Shown in pieces: positions 60,201 to 64,000 of a DNA stretch of 64,000 nucleotides. Below the pieces are notes generated by a model. That model had not been told where the DNA came from and did no database searches. It worked only from the letters and a program-made list of their open reading frames with translations. The position numbers were made by a program, and so were the translations under genes. Location: contig NC_064038.1 of assembly GCF_932526225.1 (NCBI RefSeq), positions 13,265,070 to 13,329,069 of the forward strand, given 5' to 3'. Position 1 is the first letter of the stretch. The number at the start of each line of letters is the position of its first letter. Origin of the DNA: Nematostella vectensis. Taxonomy: Eukaryota; Cnidaria; Anthozoa; Actiniaria; Edwardsiidae.

Positions 60201-62863
60201 AGCAATATCAACATCTGCCTGGAATTTCCCAGTTAGAAGTTAGACAGAGCAGTAGCAGGCCACATAGGATTGGGGGACACAATACAGAAACATTAAGAAA
60301 ACACTGGGGGCACAGCCACGCACACGGTCATTTCCTCATAATTTTTGAAAATATTGGGGAACACATGCCCTCAGTGCCCCACCCCCTGCTACGGCCCCGT
60401 TAGATGTTATTCAAAGCTAGTAGAATATGCATAGTCAGCCACCTACCCAGGATTTTTTTGTGGGGGGGGGGGTGCGAAATCCGAAAAAGTGGACCTAATT
60501 TTTCAGGGGAGGGTGTGAGTTTTCTGATAAAAAAATCTGACCACCCCCTACAGAACAAAAAGGGATTTTTATGACATTTGCAGTTTCTATCCACTGGACG
60601 TTTATGATCGGATTTGACCTACAAAAACGTTTAGGATCTAGAATGCAACTATAGATCTTATCTTGATTGTTTGTATAGACACAAATCATCTCTCTCTCCA
60701 AGCAGAGTACAAATATGGGTCTGTTTTTTTTTTCAATTATGCTTTATTATTTATCCACTATATATTTTCCCCCTAAATGGAAAAGGGTAACCCACCTAGC
60801 AGAGTTTTCATTATGTTATTCCTAACTTTACCATCATATCACTTCTGTTTTTTTGTGTATTTGTTTGTTTCAGGAAGAAAGTTCTGCTTAGAGGGGGGAC
60901 GAGGTGGAGGAGGGTGCAAAGCTTGCTGGGACACATTAGCTTGATTACCTTATCAGCCTCCGAGACATCGCAGATCTTTTCTTCTGTTGCTGGATTTAAA
61001 GTTGGAAACGTTTTACCACTCACAGAGTCTACAAACTCATTGTTGATGAAAAGCTGAAAAGAAATTATATCAATAAATCAATCAAAACCAACATGCAAGC
61101 AACCATTGTGAATAATGTGAGAGTAATCTCACACATGTGCTGAGTAAATCATCTCTCAGGATTTCTTGATTGGGGCAATATCTTGTAGAAAGAACAGCAA
61201 TTGTCACCAAGACATATGGTGTTTGGTAAATTTGTGATTTTTGCAGAGCTCTCATACATTTCTTCTCAGTGACCAGGGGCGTACGCAGGATTTTAACAAG
61301 TTGCAGTCAAAGCATTCAGAAGCTGGATGAGGGCGTGGCCCCTCATCCCACATCCCCGTGAACATTTCATAGCTCGCGTTTTCGGGTTTGAAATTGCAAC
61401 AATGCTGAGACTTTTGAGAATATTACAAGATCCTCTGTCATATGTTTGGAAATCATCTGTAGACTAACATGATTAAGAAAATTATAGTTGTTACCTCATC
61501 ATATATACTACGTACATAAAAATGAATGAGTAAACATTTGATTTTTTCCCCTTGTTATGCAAAAAAGATCGCCAAATTTTTTGCAGTCCAGTGACTGCAG
61601 GCCTAAAGGCTGCGTACGCCCCTTGTCACTGAAAAGGGGGAGGGCGAGGCAAGCTGTACCCCAGATGAAGTTTGTCGCTGCTACATGTTGGTACTAACTA
61701 TAAGTTATGTGTAATCTGGTTGCACTCAAATGAATTTTTTTTTTCATTAACTCACAACACAAGATTGTACCCAGGGGAATTCAGGATTCAGATTTATTTA
61801 TTTAAGCAAAAAAAGATATATGGTCACAATAATATCAAACTGTTTCACTTGAGAAAAAATCTGATGTTATGCCCCAACCAACCTCAATTTACGGACACCC
61901 CACCATATAAAAGGAACCAGCGGCATAACCAGGAGTTTTAACAGGGGGGCCAAAAGGGCATTTTCGTCTGTATTTTAGATAATGTCTCATACATTTACTG
62001 TATTTTTGGCTGCTAGAAGGGGGGGGCCTGGGCCCCCTTGGCTACCCCCCTGGATACGCCCCTGGGAACTCCGCTATCTGGGACATAGAGGGGAACCCTG
62101 TAAAACTAGAAGAAAAAATTTTTAAATATTTGGTTCGGGTGTCCGTGATAGCGATAGTTGAATTTTTGGAAGTTCTAGCTTGAAGCAATAAACTCAAATT
62201 TATTTCTATTGTTTTTTAAATTAAGACAACATCTGGACAATTACGTCATGAAAGAAAAGGATTCAATGGGGATTAAACAGTCGGACCGCACTATACATCT
62301 CTATCGTCTTATCGTCAAAGGCGTAACAAATTTACACATTAAAAAGAAAAGATAATACGCACTTGACCCCAGAATAATGTAACTCTGTCTAAGTACATAA
62401 TTTAAGTTATAAGAACTAGAAATTATGTGTAAGTTGAATTTTAGGAAGTTCTAGCTTGAAGCAATACACCTAAGTCGATGTTTTTTTCTTGTCGTTGTGT
62501 TTTCTTTCCTAGACTAAACAAATCTATTGTTTTCCAAAGTAAGACGACATCTGGACAATAACGTCATGAAAGAAAATGATTCAATGGGGATTCAACAGTC
62601 GGACCGCACTATACATCTCTATGTCTATTATTGTCAAAGGCGTAACAAATTTACCCCAGAGGCGTACCTTGAGCCCAAAATAATGTAACTATTTCTAGGT
62701 ACATAATTTAAGTTAAGCTTATTAGAACTAGAAATTACGAAATTCGTAAATGGAACACTATTTATACTATTATACCATTGCATCATCGCCTTTGTCGCGA
62801 ATATGTATATAAATGACCAGACAACTTCCTTACCTGTGTGTATTTGACCTCTGGTTTCGCCAT
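51201..62863 (-). CDS. Cytosolic-type aldehyde dehydrogenase (ALDH class 1/2), 12 exons
   Basis: Oxidises aldehydes to acids with NAD; ALDH1A-type enzymes make retinoic acid. Coding exons (minus): 62863-62834, 61053-60949, 60218-60078, 59062-58936, 58529-58339, 57882-57769, 57354-57067, 55837-55673, 54944-54787, 53269-53195, 52582-52543, 51233-51201. All have GT-AG junctions and consistent phases, giving 488 residues. It starts [10 protein letters not shown] with no mitochondrial presequence, favouring the ALDH1-like cytosolic class. Asn157 (TPWNFPLL), the NAD-site FTGSTEVGR, general base Glu256 (LELGGKSP) and nucleophile Cys290 (NQGQCCCAG) are all present, equivalent to Asn169, Glu268 and Cys302 of human ALDH2. 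The end [11 protein letters not shown] matches the usual ALDH1/2 C-terminus. It is intact; the substrate (retinal or general aldehydes) cannot be told. Introns carry minisatellites, MITEs and a SINE. Confidence 0.95.
51328..51590. mobile_element. Palindromic MITE in ALDH intron 11
   Basis: The ends share AAACACCC, then AATTCTCGGGCCCG, in inverted orientation over about 50 bp, with an AT-rich centre of about 160 bp. It has no coding capacity. The rest of the intron (51591-52542) holds an apparently related GTCGTATGCGAC/GTCGCATAC motif pair at about 51317 and 51660 and nothing coding. Confidence 0.7.
51734..51808. repeat. Short inverted repeat with A-rich centre
   Basis: ATCCCTTGGAAATAT and its near-perfect inverse ATATTTCCAAGGAAT bracket about 43 bp that includes a run of A. 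It is a small palindromic MITE candidate. Confidence 0.55.
53007..53102. repeat. 24-25-bp minisatellite in ALDH intron 10
   Basis: Four units of TTTCATTGGCCAAAAAGGAG then GGGA. Each unit includes ATTGGCCAA, an inverted CCAAT-like palindrome. Confidence 0.88.
53256..53710. repeat. 65-bp minisatellite copying the exon 10 acceptor
   Basis: Seven units at an exact 65-bp period (starts at 53256, 53321, 53386, 53451, 53516, 53581, 53646). The first includes the real exon 10 start: on minus, CTTAG|GGTGAACTGTTACC. The six others read TTAG|GGTGAAATATTACC or close to it, so each keeps AG and the first exon bases. They fill the 3' part of ALDH intron 9. Confidence 0.92.
53711..54786. repeat. Minisatellite copying the exon 9 donor, with ATC microsatellite
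   Basis: Units of about 50-65 bp of CTGACTACCCTTACCACATG GTGCCAATC followed by CATCAT runs and ATAACATCATCAT. On the minus strand this is GGCACCATGTG|GTAAGGG, the exact exon 9 end plus donor. Eight good copies start near 54317, 54377, 54439, 54490, 54550, 54610, 54670 and 54721, before the genuine junction at 54787. Diverged copies between 53780 and 54105 carry an insertion (CCTTACAGTACCACATGG). A SINE interrupts the array. Confidence 0.92.
54105..54312 (+). mobile_element. tRNA-derived SINE
   Basis: Starts AAGCCTAGTGGTTATCACAC (box A-like TAGTGGTTATCA), then CGAGTTTGAATCCCGG (box B-like), as in a tRNA head. A body of about 130 bp follows, with CTTTCGGATGAGACACAAAA and CTGAGGTCTTGTCTC, a motif seen in the body of many invertebrate SINEs. 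It is inserted inside the splice-donor minisatellite. Confidence 0.72.
55094..55281. mobile_element. MITE with 23-bp inverted ends in ALDH intron 8
   Basis: AGTATAAATCCACTCACATA on the left and its inverse (TATGTAAGTGGATTTATACT) on the right, with one mismatch. 188 bp, no coding capacity; target duplication not clear. Confidence 0.75.
55287..55413. mobile_element. Second MITE adjoining the first
   Basis: Inverted ends AACAATTAGACT and CTCGTTTTCTA around about 75 bp. It lies five bases from the previous MITE, so the two form a small insertion hotspot. Confidence 0.68.
55843..56310. repeat. 52-bp minisatellite abutting the exon 8 acceptor
   Basis: About nine units of GGACACACAACTGTTATGTA, ACACCTAGCCATGACAAGAT, GGGAGAGAGGGA. 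The first unit starts four bases from the acceptor AG of exon 8 (55838-55839), so the array forms the whole 3' end of intron 7. On the minus strand the units are pyrimidine-rich (TCCCTCTCTCCC). Confidence 0.93.
56311..57066. other. ALDH intron 7 remainder
   Basis: AT-rich, with repeated GCGAAAATTAAGTG/GCGANAATAAAGTG motifs at 56570-56940 (about five loose copies of CGCGAAAAT...AAAGTG), a diverged short repeat family. No gene. Confidence 0.45.
59563..59869. mobile_element. hAT-type MITE with perfect 8-bp target duplication
   Basis: 307 bp with ends ATACCTGTCAACCTCCGAAA and (inverse of the right end) ATACCTGTCAAGAGTCTCAA. It is flanked by GGTATTCC at 59555-59562 and again at 59870-59877. An 8-bp duplication is the hallmark of hAT transposition. 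It sits in ALDH intron 3 and has no coding capacity. Confidence 0.88.
61267..61629. mobile_element. Inverted-repeat element with GGGGCGTACGCAG ends
   Basis: CAGTGACCAGGGGCGTACGC at the left and its inverse ending GTACGCCCCTTGTCACTG at the right, in ALDH intron 1. AGGGGCGTACGCAGGATTTT is a widespread type of non-autonomous DNA transposon end. A related but degraded end pair lies at about 61919-62066 (CGGCATAACCAGGAGTTTTA versus GGATACGCCCCTGGG). Confidence 0.65.
62158..62745. repeat. Tandem duplication of about 285 bp in ALDH intron 1
   Basis: Copies at about 62158-62440 and 62441-62745 share GGAAGTTCTAGCTTGAAGCA, AACAGTCGGACCGCACTATA, CGTCAAAGGCGTAACAAATT or close variants, and an AGAACTAGAAATTA end. 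They have diverged by substitutions and small indels. No coding content. Confidence 0.85.
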
Positions 62864-63480
62864 CCTGTGAAAATTTTGGGCAGAGAAGCTGTATTTTGGT
62901 CGGAGATGTCGGGAGATGTCGCTTTTAGCACGAGAAGTGAGAAGTACTCATGCTAAGCACACAGGCAACCCACGGCCGGACTTTAGCCCCATCACTGATC
63001 CGAGTTTCGCTTTCGGGCCCACTCGAATCTCGGTTGTCAAATGGAAAGATAATATTTTATTATTATATATTTTGCTTGGCTATGGTTTCTTGATCTACTA
63101 GCTCTGGGTTTCTTGCAAGGTCACACTGGGATGCACGCTTTGCGTTTGTTTTACAGGGGCATAGGCGGGGGTGGTGGCCCAGCCCCCCCCCCCCCCCCCC
63201 CCTTCTACAACCAAAGCTACAGTAATTCTATGAAACATTATCTAAAATACAGGAGAAACGTCTTGAAAGGGCCTTTTGGGCCCCTTCCTGTTAAAAATCA
63301 GGAGGCGTAAATTACACCATTTCACGGCTAATTTGTAAGTATCTTACACATTGAGACCTCGTTAATCAATATCCTCAAAAGAGGATGGAAGGAATTCGCT
63401 CTAATGAAGGAATATCGAGTACCACTCTGCGATTTAGGACGAGTTACCAGAGAGAAAATGGTCCGCTAGAGACACAACCT
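62864..63480. other. ALDH upstream region
   Basis: 5' UTR and promoter of the ALDH gene must lie here; no TATA box at a convincing position was seen. A C run at 63183-63202 is flanked by a repeat-like segment (GGGGCATAGGCGGGGG on the left, GGGCCCCTTCCTGTTAAAAA on the right). Confidence 0.4.
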
Positions 63481-63499
63481 CCAAACCCCACCCCCAGCT

Positions 63500-63900
63500 C
63501 AAAATCCTGGCTATGGACCTGTATAACACTTCTCTCATGACCCCTCTTGTCGCCTTTAAATCCTGGCTTTGGACCTGTATAACACCTCTCTCATTACCCC
63601 TTTTGTTGCCTTATTAAAGCCGCATTGTCACCAGTTTACTTCCGGTCGATTACCTAACAACAATATTTCAAAATATTCAAAGCAGTGTGTCTATTGGAAG
63701 TTTTTTTAAAGATGTTATTGATAATTTAGAGCGGATGGCCTGTTAAATATCTCGGATTCTAATAGATTTTTTGTCTTTTAACGGTTGAAGTTTCCGCCGG
63801 ACCTCCGGCAGTAAACTGGTGACAATGCGGCTTTAAATCCTGGCTTTGGACCTGTATAACACTTCTCTCATGACCCCTCTTGTTGCCTTATTAAATCCGT
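63500..63900. repeat. Three copies of a 60-75-bp repeat
   Basis: AAATCCTGGCTTTGGACCTG then TATAACACTTCTCTCATGAC occurs at about 63502, 63558 and 63835. The last two copies are separated by the TTAA-flanked MITE below. Confidence 0.88.
63618..63832. mobile_element. TTAA-flanked MITE (piggyBac-type)
   Basis: 215 bp with inverted ends AGCCGCATTGTCACCAGTTT (perfect over at least 22 bp, to ACT), flanked by TTAA at 63614-63617 and 63833-63836. TTAA duplication is diagnostic of piggyBac-like transposition. It has no coding capacity. Confidence 0.85.
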
Positions 63901-64000
63901 TGTACATACTCAAGAAATGATGTATAACCGAGTGGAGATATTGCCATGTATGTAATATATGAAATATCGTGCAACGCTTGCTTTGGTGCAATATTTTCAC

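Overview
The window is nuclear DNA of an animal, most likely a cnidarian (anthozoan-like). The evidence is a 12-exon class 1/2 aldehyde dehydrogenase gene, an intronless rhodopsin-family GPCR, consensus GT-AG introns, a tRNA-derived SINE, many miniature inverted-repeat elements, and AT-rich intergenic DNA. The species cannot be fixed from the sequence. A run of 200 Ns (26878-27077) marks a scaffold join.

Layout. 1-5000: minus-strand gene for a repeat protein with 57-residue units. Each unit carries a helix that fits the protein kinase A anchoring (AKAP) consensus; the introns contain a minisatellite that copies a splice donor. 5000-14228: non-coding DNA, two foldback elements and about 6 kb of 11-bp minisatellite. 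14229-26468: a 12,240-bp mobile element. 26469-26877: minisatellite flank, then the N gap. 27078-28005: AT-rich DNA. 28006-40245: a second copy of the element with the same reading frames. 40246-41290: minisatellite again. 41729-43021: small minus-strand gene for an MGCC-start, lysine-rich protein. 43800-46920: non-coding DNA with inverted-repeat elements. 47094-48110: GPCR. 51201-62863: ALDH gene on the minus strand, its introns full of minisatellites and MITEs. 62864-64000: repeats and a TTAA-flanked MITE.

The centrepiece is the element. It has 4,956-bp inverted repeats that appear perfect, and each arm carries a complete 1340-residue protein-primed family B DNA polymerase with an inserted endonuclease VII-like zinc module. 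The 2,328-bp centre holds a tight minus-strand cluster: an Rpb7-like RNA polymerase subunit, an ankyrin-like repeat protein with an in-frame UGA, and a Cys/His zinc-repeat protein. These resemble genes of large DNA viruses. Its ends read AGTAGTAGG, a terminal triplet repeat of the kind used in protein-primed replication and reported for Polinton/Maverick elements. I recognise no integrase, packaging ATPase, protease or capsid gene. All frames are intact and the arms agree, so the element is young or homogenised. The second copy shares its right flank with the first but not its left flank, so it may be an assembly duplication.

A second theme is minisatellites built from splice junctions. In ALDH intron 9, one array multiplies the 5' splice site of exon 9 and another multiplies the 3' splice site of exon 10. 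In the AKAP-like gene a third array multiplies a diverged exon end with its GTAAGT donor.
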